Source: Photobacterium salinisoli
GTDB lineage: Bacteria; Pseudomonadota; Gammaproteobacteria; Enterobacterales; Vibrionaceae
Assembly: GCF_003614885.1 (NCBI RefSeq)
Contig: NZ_QZMS01000007.1
Location: 620,001 to 684,000 of the forward strand
DNA: 64,000 nt
Direction: 5' to 3'
Shown: piece by piece, positions 1-7,957 of the stretch
Layout: the number at the start of each line of letters is the position of its first letter
Numbering within the stretch: the stretch's first letter is position 1
Notes under the pieces: model-generated
Databases searched by the model: none
What the model was told of the DNA's origin: nothing
The model's input: the letters and a program-made list of their open reading frames with translations, nothing else
Translations under genes and position numbers: made by a program

Positions 1-421
1 CCGTATGCAGGGCAGGCTGACCTTTGTAGATCTGTGTCCAGCGCGCTCTGACCATGGCCGGCATGCTGGGCATAAACCCGGCCAGTACCGCAAACAGAAA
101 GAGTGTCCAGTCGGGTGCTCCGAAGTGAATGCAGACCAAAAGCAGCAGCATACCCAGCACACTGATCGCTGCAGCAGGTGGCAAGATGCGGCCCTGACCA
201 TAGCGGTCTGTCAGACGGGAAATCTGTGGAGCAATCAAGGCGGTTGAGAGTGTGAACGTGGCGGCAACCGCACCGGCCAGCCAGTAAGAGCCGGAGAGCT
301 GGGAAATCATAGTGATTATCCCAATACCCGCCATGGATATGGGCAGGCGGGCAATCAGCCCTGTCAGGGAAAAAGCCAATGTTCCCGGGGCGTGAAACAG
401 TGCTTTATAAGGATTTGCCAT
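1..421 (-). CDS. MFS transporter, N-terminal part (runs off the window)
   Basis: The first 140 residues of a hydrophobic protein are visible, beginning MANPYKALFH and containing several predicted membrane helices separated by short polar loops. A DRYGQGR loop after about residue 70 resembles the conserved cytoplasmic loop 2-3 motif of the major facilitator superfamily. The ATG at 421 is preceded by GGAG at a 7-base spacing. It is divergent from a TetR gene with a perfect palindrome between them, which suggests a drug- or metabolite-efflux pump under TetR repression. The substrate cannot be told, and the C-terminal two thirds lie outside the window. Confidence 0.8.
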   Translation of the reverse strand, partial: MANPYKALFHAPGTLAFSLTGLIARLPISMAGIGIITMISQLSGSYWLAGAVAATFTLSTALIAPQISRLTDRYGQGRILPPAAAISVLGMLLLLVCIHFGAPDWTLFLFAVLAGFMPSMPAMVRARWTQIYKGQPALHT

Positions 422-492
422 GAATATCTCCAGTCAGTCATTAAGAATATGCCCATGCGTGCTTATGGCAGATGGGGTGCATAAGAAACTAA

Positions 493-515
493 TTGACATA
501 CGCGGTGTATGTCAA
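493..515. promoter_or_regulatory. Perfect inverted repeat, probable TetR operator
   Basis: TTGACATAC, five bases (GCGGT), then GTATGTCAA: both 9-base arms match exactly. It lies between the divergent MFS and TetR starts, the usual place for an operator that controls both genes. Assignment to the adjacent TetR protein is inference. Confidence 0.75.
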
Positions 516-558
516 CTATAAATGAACTTGTTTTCATATTTTCGGAACATTAACTCGC

Positions 559-1140
559 ATGAACAGAGCAATCACGATGGAACAGACAAGGCTTGCCTTG
601 CTGCAGCATGCCCGTGTGTGGTTCGGTACAGTTGGCTTTGCCGACACTGTAATGGATGAGTTGACTGGCCGAGCGGGGTTAACCCGTGGTGCGTTGTATC
701 ATCACTTCGGCAGTAAGAAAGGCTTGTTTTTTGCCGTGTACCAGCAATTGGATCAGGAGATGGATAGCAGACTGCAGGCGATCTCTGCCAGCGCCCCGGA
801 CAGTTGGAGTGCATTTTCAGGGCGCTGTCATGCCTACCTGAAGATGGCGACTGAGCCGGATATTCAACGGATTATGATCAGGGATGCGTCATCGGTGCTT
901 GATAGCGAACAGATTCAGGCTGTCCGCATGAGCTGCGTTGACGCGATTGCCGACTTACTGACGCAATTAGTCGGGGATAAAATCATCCCTGACACCTCAT
1001 CACCTGTGATGCTTGCCAGGCTGATCAACGGGGCATTGCTGGACACCGCGCGTTATATTGCAGACAGCGAGGACAGCGCGGTGGCATTGAATGAAGCTGC
1101 CCAAGCGCTGGATGTGATGTTAAATGGTCTGAGGCGTTAA
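559..1140 (+). CDS. TetR/AcrR-family transcriptional repressor
   Basis: A 193-residue protein with an N-terminal TetR helix-turn-helix (about residues 12-58; the recognition part reads LTRGALYHHFGSKKGLF). The remaining helical domain would bind an inducer. Length is normal for the family. It is divergent from the MFS gene and probably represses both itself and the pump through the palindrome at 493-515. The start is uncertain: the ATG at 559 has only a weak upstream GGAA, and an in-frame ATG at 577 is possible. The ligand is not predictable. Confidence 0.85.
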   Translation: MNRAITMEQTRLALLQHARVWFGTVGFADTVMDELTGRAGLTRGALYHHFGSKKGLFFAVYQQLDQEMDSRLQAISASAPDSWSAFSGRCHAYLKMATEPDIQRIMIRDASSVLDSEQIQAVRMSCVDAIADLLTQLVGDKIIPDTSSPVMLARLINGALLDTARYIADSEDSAVALNEAAQALDVMLNGLRR

Positions 1141-1163
1141 GGTTAAGGTGTGCCTGCTGCCAG

Positions 1164-1194
1164 CCCCCGCTTTTACTTAAATTCAAAGCGGGGG
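1164..1194. terminator. Strong hairpin between convergent genes
   Basis: CCCCCGCTTT, an 11-base loop, then AAAGCGGGGG: a perfect 10-bp stem between the ends of the tetR gene (+) and the anti-sigma gene (-). There is no clear T tract on either side, so a terminator role is likely from position but not proven. Confidence 0.5.
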
Positions 1195-1275
1195 ACATAG
1201 CCTGCGTGCTACAAGAATGACAATTTTATATTGGACAGCAGATCACAAAGTGACGATGTCACTTTTCGTTTGGTG

Positions 1276-1995
1276 TCAGAGCCTGTCCAGTTCTGCCGTA
1301 TATAGCACCTTGGTTGGTAATCCGGACGGTGAGCCGCCGAGTGGTTCTTCGCTGACCGCCAGCATCTGAATGTTCAGTTGATCAAAGCGGGTATTTTTTG
1401 CCAGTACCAGCTCGCCTTCTTTTGGCAACAGGCCAAGAGAAACCGGGTTCGGCTCATTGGCGGCCACTGCCCACAGCTCGTAATCTTTGTCGGCCAGTCC
1501 CTGGAACGAAGAGCCTGCCCGGACAGTGATATCACGCGAATGGACTTCTATCAGCCAGTATGAAGAAGCATCTTCCCCTTTAACAACAGCCACATGCTGG
1601 ACCGGTCCGGGTGCGACGGGGATCTGGCTTTCCCGCCAGAGCAGAACAGCAAGCAGAAGCGAAGCCGCTGTGGTAATACCCGTCAGCATAGGCCACAAAC
1701 GGGACAGTCCGCTTTTGAGCACATGATGGCCGGTCTCTTTGGCTGTGTTCTCATCAAAACCGAGTCGCTGGCTGATCGTTTGCCAGACAGCAGCACTTGG
1801 CTCGACAGGACTAATCCGATGGTTAATGTCGTTGAGATGCTGTTCCCACTGCCAGGTTGCTTCACGGATGCGGGTAGATTGCATCATCAGGGTTTGAAAG
1901 CGTTGCCGGGCCGGGCCGCGTAATGTCCCCAGTACGTACTCGGCGGCCAGCATATCGATTAATGTCTGGTTGTTATAGTTCATGGCGTCAGACAC
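1276..1995 (-). CDS. RskA-type anti-sigma factor
   Basis: A 239-residue protein with the N-terminal anti-sigma signature of RskA proteins (AAEYVLGTLRGPARQRF, residues 17-33), one membrane helix at about 100-120, and a C-terminal periplasmic RskA domain ending in the usual region around LGLLPKEGELVLA. No HxxxCxxC zinc motif is seen, which argues against a ZAS/ChrR-type sensor. It overlaps the 3' end of the ECF sigma gene by 16 bases, so the two are translationally coupled and should form a sigma/anti-sigma pair. The start could be GTG at 1995 or ATG at 1983. Release of the sigma factor is presumably by regulated proteolysis, by analogy with RskA. Confidence 0.85.
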   Translation of the reverse strand: MSDAMNYNNQTLIDMLAAEYVLGTLRGPARQRFQTLMMQSTRIREATWQWEQHLNDINHRISPVEPSAAVWQTISQRLGFDENTAKETGHHVLKSGLSRLWPMLTGITTAASLLLAVLLWRESQIPVAPGPVQHVAVVKGEDASSYWLIEVHSRDITVRAGSSFQGLADKDYELWAVAANEPNPVSLGLLPKEGELVLAKNTRFDQLNIQMLAVSEEPLGGSPSGLPTKVLYTAELDRL

Positions 1996-2513
1996 CTTTG
2001 TAGTTGTTGTAACCCTCGGCGAATCCAGCTTTTGATGGTTCCCAGCGGTTTATCCAGGTAGTGGACCACTTCCTGATGGCTCAGCCCGTTAAAGTAAGCC
2101 AGATGAATCGCCTGTTGGTGCTCCTGGGGCAGTTCATCAATGCACTGGCTTAATTTGTGTCCGGCGTCGAGATCGGTAAACCTGTCATCACTTGCTTCCA
2201 GTGATGCTGGTTCACCGGTTATAGCGTCTTCTTTTCTGACTTTCTGGTAACGCAATATATCCAGGGCCCGGTATCTGGCGATGCTGATCATCCAGGTAAG
2301 GACACTGCCTTTATGGTGCTGATAATCTGCCGCGTTATGCCAGATTTTCACATAAGCATCCTGTATCGCTTCTTCGGCCAGCGCCCGGTTCCCCAGCATT
2401 TTCAGGCATACAGCCAGCAGTTTGCCGCTGGTTTGCTGATACAGCCTGGCAAAGGCCTGCCTGTCGCCCAGTGCCGTAGCGCTGATGAGTTTGAGATGAT
2501 CGTCCTGATCCAT
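1980..2513 (-). CDS. ECF-family RNA polymerase sigma factor
   Basis: A 177-residue extracytoplasmic-function sigma factor. Region 2 covers about residues 10-90 (AEEAIQDAYVKIWHNAADY, then VLTWMISIARYRALDILR) and region 4 about 120-175 (LPQEHQQAIHLAYFNGLSHQEVVHYLDKPLGTIKSWIRRGL). The ATG at 2513 has an AAGGA ribosome site six bases upstream. It is coupled to the RskA-like anti-sigma gene. The next genes upstream on the same strand (HupE, TPR, lipoprotein, DUF4331) are the obvious candidate targets, but that is inference from position. The inducing signal is unknown. Confidence 0.9.
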   Translation of the reverse strand: MDQDDHLKLISATALGDRQAFARLYQQTSGKLLAVCLKMLGNRALAEEAIQDAYVKIWHNAADYQHHKGSVLTWMISIARYRALDILRYQKVRKEDAITGEPASLEASDDRFTDLDAGHKLSQCIDELPQEHQQAIHLAYFNGLSHQEVVHYLDKPLGTIKSWIRRGLQQLQRCLTP

Positions 2514-2637
2514 GTCTGTCCTTGTACTGTGATGAAGAAATACGTTAAGAAACTGATTTATCAGCTTGTTTCAACGTTAGCAGCCACAAAAGTATTCGCC
2601 AGTTCCATAACGTCTGTTTGATATACCGTCCACAAAT

Positions 2638-3750
2638 TCAGAAACGTTCTATGGACCACTGGACAGCCACCAGGGCAATACATGCTGAGCCTGCTGGCAT
2701 AAACCAGCGCTGATAGCGCCATTGATGTCTGACAAGCATCAACACAGGTAAAGCAAGCAGCAGTATCGACAACTGTCCGAGTTCGACCCCTAAATTGAAC
2801 GCCACAACCGCCAGCAACGTATGGCTTGCCGGCAACCCCAGTTCGCCCAGTACAGACGCGAACCCCATGCCGTGCAATAAACCAAAACCAAAGGTCACCC
2901 AGCCCAGTTTGGTGATCAGCGGAAAGATATTATTCAGGGCGGCAAAAACGACAGACACAGCAATCAAGAACTCGACCCAGCGGCTCGATGGCAACCAGTT
3001 AAGCGCTGTTGCTGTCAGCGTAATAGAGTGGGCAAGGGTAAAGGCTGTGATAATCCAGGTAGTGCTGATCAGTATCGATTTTGGACTGTCGATGCCCTTC
3101 CATTGTTGTTTATCGCGATACAGCACACAAGTCAGGAGTAAGGCCAGCAGAAACAGGATATGGTCGGTACCGATCAGGATATGGACGACCCCCTGATACA
3201 GGTATTCACGTGCCGTTTCGCCAATGGAAGACGCTTGAATATTGACTGCCAGCGAGCGGTGACTGGTATCCAGGATTCTGTTGATGCTTTGCTCAGACTG
3301 AGCAATATTTACGATCAGCTTATGGCCGGTATTGATGTCGAACATAGCCTGATAGGACAGATTCAGTCCGGCAGCCGACGAACAATTGACCTCTAACGGC
3401 AGCCACAGATAGAGCTGGTTGGCGTGTGATTCCAGCATCATGTTGCCAGCGACCACCATATCGCAACGACGTCCGTCCTGATCGAAGATCAGCTGGCTCA
3501 GTAACTGTGCTTGGATTGCAGCCTGCTGGTTCGTGATTTCACGCCAGGCAAGGTTGCCGTCCTGATTGGCGTCCAGAACAATTCCCTTATCGGCCATCAG
3601 TGCATACAGATCTGACAGTTGTAATTGCCAGTTACCGCTCAGCGTGGCGTTTTCATCTTGCTCTAAGGTCAGGTATGCAGTGCTTAACTGGTGTGCGCGT
3701 GCCGTAAATGCAGTGGCAAGCAGTGCAAAAAGGATAACGAGAGTTCGCAT
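2638..3750 (-). CDS. HupE/UreJ-family membrane protein with an N-terminal EF-hand loop
   Basis: A 370-residue protein with a signal peptide (residues 1-19), a soluble domain of about 170 residues, and a C-terminal HupE/UreJ-2 membrane domain with about six or seven helices (YLYQGVVHILIGTDHILFLLALLL, then FGLLHGMGFASVLGELGLP). The histidines in GVVHILIGTDH and FGLLHGMGF are the conserved family residues. The soluble part contains a canonical 12-residue EF-hand loop, DANQDGNLAWRE (residues 60-71), with acidic or polar ligands at loop positions 1, 3, 5 and 7 and Glu at 12. HupE proteins are linked to nickel or other metal uptake; the substrate here is unproven. It is followed closely by the ECF sigma gene. 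Confidence 0.8.
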   Translation of the reverse strand: MRTLVILFALLATAFTARAHQLSTAYLTLEQDENATLSGNWQLQLSDLYALMADKGIVLDANQDGNLAWREITNQQAAIQAQLLSQLIFDQDGRRCDMVVAGNMMLESHANQLYLWLPLEVNCSSAAGLNLSYQAMFDINTGHKLIVNIAQSEQSINRILDTSHRSLAVNIQASSIGETAREYLYQGVVHILIGTDHILFLLALLLTCVLYRDKQQWKGIDSPKSILISTTWIITAFTLAHSITLTATALNWLPSSRWVEFLIAVSVVFAALNNIFPLITKLGWVTFGFGLLHGMGFASVLGELGLPASHTLLAVVAFNLGVELGQLSILLLALPVLMLVRHQWRYQRWFMPAGSACIALVAVQWSIERF

Positions 3751-3771
3751 AATAGGGTGTCCTTATAAGCT

Positions 3772-4824
3772 TCATGCTTGCTGATTAAAAGCCTGCTCAG
3801 CATCTATCAGCAATTGTCGGTCTGATAACAGGCGGTTTTGCTGCCAGTTGATTTTGGCCCAGAACAGCGCCTTGTCAGGGCGATCACCGAGCAGCAGGTA
3901 ATAGCTCGCCAGTAAACCGGCATGGGTCGTATCCTGTCGTTGTTCACGCAGGGTGATCCGGTTCAGGCAACGAACCTGCCAGTGTTGAAATCTCCCTGTC
4001 ATCTGTTCTGCAAGGGCCAGTTTCAGCAGTAGATTGTCATCAGTAGCCCCTGAACGGGAGACAACGTCTGCCAGGGTGGTGAGTACAGCCTGAGGGTTAT
4101 CCTGAGCCAGTTGAGCCTCTGCCCATAAACTCAGATAGCTGATCGGTCGCTGGCTGTCAGCAGGCAGGCTGAGATGCGCCAGGGCTTCTTCCGGACGGTT
4201 AAGCGCCAGTGCCATGCCCGCCAGGATTTGCATGAGCCAGACAGATTCTTCCTGATGTTGTGACGGATAACGCGTGGCAACTGACTGAAGTTCACTATAG
4301 CTCTGGACGCGGTTGTCTTCGGTTTTCGCTTGCTGAAAGCTGTTGTCCAGTGCGCAGGCCGCCGCTACGAGCATCGAAGACCGGCCAATAAGCTGCAGGC
4401 ACGATTGCCTGGCTTGCGTGAATTTACCCTGGATAGTCTGCACGCTGGCCAGCAGTAATCGTGCACTGGCATCATCGGGTTGCTGTGCCAGTAAACGTTT
4501 TAGCGTTTGCTCGGCACCTTTGAAATCATGCTGGTGCTGCTGAATCCTGGCCCAGAGGTAGAGGGCCTCTGGGGAGGCGTTCGTATTCAGATGTGGCTGT
4601 ATCAGAGCATCGGCCAGGCTGAAACCATCAATAGTGCCGGACGGACGCTGCGCGTTGTCAATTAAGGTGCGTATGTCTTCCAGCGTCGCTGACTGGACAG
4701 CCAGTTCCGGTACCATCAGCAAAGCGGCATCCTGATTGTCAGGCAGGTAAGGCTTTGCAAACACGGATACACTGCATAACGCGGCAATACCGATCATCAG
4801 TGCAGGAAAAGAATGTGTATTCAT
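3772..4824 (-). CDS. Exported TPR-repeat protein
   Basis: A 350-residue protein with a signal peptide (about residues 1-23) and helical tetratricopeptide-like repeats (ALYLWARIQQHQHDFKGAEQTL, LLLASVQTIQGKFTQARQSC, and further helix pairs to the end). The ATG at 4824 has AAGGA upstream. It lies 21 bases upstream of the HupE gene, so it belongs to the same transcript. TPR proteins act as protein-binding scaffolds; here it would act in the periplasm next to the DUF4331, lipoprotein and HupE products. No enzymatic motif is visible. Confidence 0.7.
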   Translation of the reverse strand: MNTHSFPALMIGIAALCSVSVFAKPYLPDNQDAALLMVPELAVQSATLEDIRTLIDNAQRPSGTIDGFSLADALIQPHLNTNASPEALYLWARIQQHQHDFKGAEQTLKRLLAQQPDDASARLLLASVQTIQGKFTQARQSCLQLIGRSSMLVAAACALDNSFQQAKTEDNRVQSYSELQSVATRYPSQHQEESVWLMQILAGMALALNRPEEALAHLSLPADSQRPISYLSLWAEAQLAQDNPQAVLTTLADVVSRSGATDDNLLLKLALAEQMTGRFQHWQVRCLNRITLREQRQDTTHAGLLASYYLLLGDRPDKALFWAKINWQQNRLLSDRQLLIDAEQAFNQQA

Positions 4825-4909
4825 GGGACGATTTCCTTAAAAAGTGGCCATCCCTGGCCGATCGAACACAACGCAAAGGTGGCCTGGCAGCAGGCCACAG
4901 CAGGTAACC

Positions 4910-5416
4910 TTATTCCATCAGCAGATCGTCATAAAAATCCGGACTGCTTACGTCGTTACTGACAGAGCGCCCGCGCAGACTTTTCGGTGTACTGTTTAAC
5001 GGGGCATTGAATACCTCTCGGCTGAACGAGGCAAAGCTGACCTGGAGTACCTCAATCGTGATAGAGACTTGTGCACTGACAGGCTCGTTGTTTCCGTCAC
5101 TGACCGTGTAGCTAAACTGGTCGTTCCCTGTTATCCCGCTGGCCGGGGTATAGGTGACGGTGCCGCCTGGTGTGATCACGACTGTACCCTGACCCGGCGC
5201 ATTGCCGAGCGCAAAGCGAAGGGTGTCGCCATCTTTGTCTGTGGCTTTAAGCGAGCCGGTTATTGGGGTATCGGTTTGTGTTGTCAGACTCAGCGGCATT
5301 GCAACCGGGGCGGCATTTGTCCCCCCGGGTGCATCCTGACCGGAATCTGAACTGCCGTTACAGCCCGCCAGGATCACGGCTGACAGCAGCAAGGTAGTGC
5401 GAATAGATCGAGTCAT
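4910..5416 (-). CDS. Small lipoprotein with a bacterial cadherin/VCBS-like domain
   Basis: A 168-residue protein with a lipobox LAGC (lipidated Cys19). A single Ig-like, cadherin-type domain of the VCBS class follows at about residues 34-125; it contains ATDKDGDTLRF and GTVTYTPASGITGNDQFSYTVSDG, the typical acidic calcium-binding segments. The last 40 residues are unassigned. It sits 11 bases downstream of the DUF4331 gene and is probably co-translated with it. The role is likely adhesion or scaffold at the outer membrane; this is inferred from the domain type. Confidence 0.7.
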   Translation of the reverse strand: MTRSIRTTLLLSAVILAGCNGSSDSGQDAPGGTNAAPVAMPLSLTTQTDTPITGSLKATDKDGDTLRFALGNAPGQGTVVITPGGTVTYTPASGITGNDQFSYTVSDGNNEPVSAQVSITIEVLQVSFASFSREVFNAPLNSTPKSLRGRSVSNDVSSPDFYDDLLME

Positions 5417-5427
5417 TGTGCTGCTCC

Positions 5428-7026
5428 TTACTCTGAAACCATGTCAGTACCAGAACCGGAAAGAGGTGGCGCCAGGTAAGGGAAACTGTCGCCCATCATG
5501 GTGGCATTGACCGGTGCGCCATCAGTAAAGGGGACGTTGCCGACATTGGCATCTTCCGGTTGGCACAGACCCAGATCTGTATCTGTTCCATTCACAGGAA
5601 TGGGGTAACATAAACGGCCCATGACAACTCGCAGGGCAATATCTACCACATCATCACCGGGTCTGCGTCCGTTAGGGAAACCCGCCAGATCGTCGCCAGC
5701 AACACCGAAAGACGATTGCTGGGAAACAGGTTTAGCAGCAATGGCTGTGTTGAGGCGTAACATTTCTGATGGTGTTACCGTTTTTAGCTGATTAACGCCG
5801 GGGAAGCCGGTCAGAAATGCTGTGACCAGATCGTTGCGAGGGAAATTGGTGGGCGCCAGTGTGGCTAGGTTGGTTCCCAGTGTCGCATTGACCGCGTCTT
5901 TGAACAGAATGTTCAGCAACTCTGGCAGGCTTGGGTGTGTGACATATGTTGCAAACTGAGTATCATCGGCAGGTTTGGATGCTGAGAAGGTATCTTTGTC
6001 TTTTAAGCCGATAACCAGCTCATTGACCAGCGGGTTGCCCAGCCTGGAGACCTGCGTCAGCGCGCCGCCATTGACTTCCGGACGGGCGAAGGTCGCATTC
6101 GGATTCAGAATCCTTGCCTGTGGCAAGCTGGCCGTCGTCCAGGTACCTATGGTGCCGTTGCCATCTCCGGTAATACAGACTTTGGGGACTTCAACTGCCA
6201 GCTCGGTGACATTTTTGAGCCTCAGATCATCATTGTCGGCTGACTGAGTAATTCCGCCCGGAAAACCGCCGCCATCAGAGGCACCAGGCGCACTGTCGCC
6301 TTCGACAGGGACATAGTTAACCAGATCGAAGGTTTTACCCAGATTCACGACGAATGGATCTTTGCGCTGGCCGGCAAAGACTTTACCCGTAGCAGCGCAG
6401 CCCGGCATGGTAAATTCATAGATGAACTGATTGGCGTAATCGACATAGCCGCTTTCGCTGCCAAAGGTCTTGGTACCGATGAAATCCAGTGGCTTGTGAA
6501 ATTCTGTCTGGCCTGTTGACACATTGGTGAGTTTGGTTGGCTGGCCATTTTGTTGCGGGCCGTTGACCAGACTCAGGGTGTAGGTTTCACTGAAATTTGC
6601 CGCGCTCTGATCGGCGGCACTGATCCCGCCGACAACTTTTAACGGCACGGCCACAGACTGTGTTTCGCCGCTGTTGCCGATATTAAGGGCGACGCCTGTG
6701 TTGTTGTTCGGCAGGGCGTTTTTAAACTGGAACTGAAAGGTCAGATCTTCAATCGCATCACCGTCGTTATCAATATGGATGCTATACACGGCGGCCGGAT
6801 CCATCGCGAAGTAGTTCGGGCCGCCGTAAGCATCTTGCAGCGGTATGTAGTTGGCGATCAGGGTGACGTAATCTTCCCGGCCGCTTTCATAGCTGTTGAA
6901 GGCGTAAAAGTCGGTAGAGTCCAGAGTGGGAAGCCGGGTGATGTTTGGTGCTTCTCGGTGACTGGAAGCTGACGCGATGCCGGAAAGGCTCATCGCAATG
7001 ACACTCACAACGAGTTTGGTATTCAT
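5428..7026 (-). CDS. DUF4331 family exported protein
   Basis: A 532-residue protein with a signal peptide ending near ASA (about residue 21), followed at once by the family's hallmark SSHREAP-N and STDFYAF. A second hallmark, HIDNDGDAIEDLTFQFQF, follows at about residue 85. The C-terminal third carries GRRPGDDVVDIALRVVMG, also typical. The biochemical function of DUF4331 is unknown to me. It is the first gene of the leftward block that continues with the lipoprotein, TPR and HupE genes and ends with an ECF sigma/anti-sigma pair, so it may be part of a cell-surface stress or metal response. Confidence 0.85.
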   Translation of the reverse strand: MNTKLVVSVIAMSLSGIASASSHREAPNITRLPTLDSTDFYAFNSYESGREDYVTLIANYIPLQDAYGGPNYFAMDPAAVYSIHIDNDGDAIEDLTFQFQFKNALPNNNTGVALNIGNSGETQSVAVPLKVVGGISAADQSAANFSETYTLSLVNGPQQNGQPTKLTNVSTGQTEFHKPLDFIGTKTFGSESGYVDYANQFIYEFTMPGCAATGKVFAGQRKDPFVVNLGKTFDLVNYVPVEGDSAPGASDGGGFPGGITQSADNDDLRLKNVTELAVEVPKVCITGDGNGTIGTWTTASLPQARILNPNATFARPEVNGGALTQVSRLGNPLVNELVIGLKDKDTFSASKPADDTQFATYVTHPSLPELLNILFKDAVNATLGTNLATLAPTNFPRNDLVTAFLTGFPGVNQLKTVTPSEMLRLNTAIAAKPVSQQSSFGVAGDDLAGFPNGRRPGDDVVDIALRVVMGRLCYPIPVNGTDTDLGLCQPEDANVGNVPFTDGAPVNATMMGDSFPYLAPPLSGSGTDMVSE

Positions 7027-7220
7027 GATGGATCCTTTTTAGTTGTTGGTGGTCATTGAGTAAACGATTGGGGACGGCAACTGGATGCAAAAAATTTACG
7101 GCGATACAGAAAAAAGAGAAATCGCCGGAGATATCAGGCAAATACTCTTGTCAGACTTTGATTCGCGGGTCAGTTCGACTAGTATGAGGCGTTGCATCGG
7201 TTGGAGGGTGAAATCAGGTT

Positions 7221-7832
7221 ATGTCACGTATTCGAGAAAAGAATCAGGAAGTTATTATCAAGTTTGCGGGTCGCCTGTTTGCGGAGCAGGGTTTTGCAGC
7301 AACGAAAGTCGCCGATATCGCGAAGCTGGCCGACGTCCCCAAACCGAACGTGTATTACTACTTCAAGACCAAAGAAAACCTGTACCGTGCGGTTTTGGAA
7401 AGTGTGACACAGCCATTGCTGGAAGCTTCCAGTCCGATTGAACAACTCGATGATCCGGCTCAGGCGCTCACTTCTTATATTCAGACCAAATTGCGCATTT
7501 CCCGTGATCACCCCTTTGCGTCCAAAGTGTTTGCCAACGAAGTGATGTCGGGTGCACCGTATCTGCCGTCAGATATTGGCGATGAGTTGCTGGCGCAATC
7601 TAGAATGATCATTGCCAAACTCGAGCGCTGGATAGAAAAGGGGATGATGGCGCGTGTATCGCCGCAGCATCTGATGTTTACTATCTGGGCATCGACACAG
7701 ACTTATGCCGACTTCAGCTGGCAGATTTGCAATGTACTGGAAAAAGAAGCACTGGATGATCAGGATTTTGCTGATGCCGCAGAATTTCTGACTCAACTGG
7801 TGATTCGGGGTTGCCAGATTAAATCAGCCTGA
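7221..7832 (+). CDS. RutR-like TetR-family regulator
   Basis: A 203-residue TetR protein with an N-terminal helix-turn-helix (about 8-55; VADIAKLADVPKPNVYYYFKTKENLY) and a C-terminal domain clearly like that of E. coli RutR. The shared stretches are KLRISRDHPFASKVFANEVMSGAP and PQHLMFTIWASTQTYADF. RutR senses uracil/thymine and also regulates purine-related genes in E. coli. At the edge of a purine-degradation cluster, this one is probably a purine or pyrimidine sensor. Two RutR-like sites lie upstream of xdhA (24956-24999). The protein-to-site link is inference. It is not necessarily an orthologue, so no symbol is given. Confidence 0.85.
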   Translation: MSRIREKNQEVIIKFAGRLFAEQGFAATKVADIAKLADVPKPNVYYYFKTKENLYRAVLESVTQPLLEASSPIEQLDDPAQALTSYIQTKLRISRDHPFASKVFANEVMSGAPYLPSDIGDELLAQSRMIIAKLERWIEKGMMARVSPQHLMFTIWASTQTYADFSWQICNVLEKEALDDQDFADAAEFLTQLVIRGCQIKSA

Positions 7833-7870
7833 AGCTGATACACTTCAAATCGTCAGTAAACTTGAAACCA

Positions 7871-7915
7871 ATAAAAAAGCGCTTCCGCCCAACGAGGTAA
7901 AGAGCGAAAGCGCTT
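7871..7915 (-). terminator. Rho-independent terminator of the 8-oxoguanine deaminase gene
   Basis: A 12-bp stem with one mismatch (arms 7877-7888 and 7904-7915, each containing AAGCGCTT). On the minus strand it is followed by TTTTTTAT. It lies between convergent genes and fits as the terminator of the leftward gene. Confidence 0.8.
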
Positions 7916-7957
7916 GGGTGTTATATCCTGAACAAAAACAATGGTGTCATTATGTGA

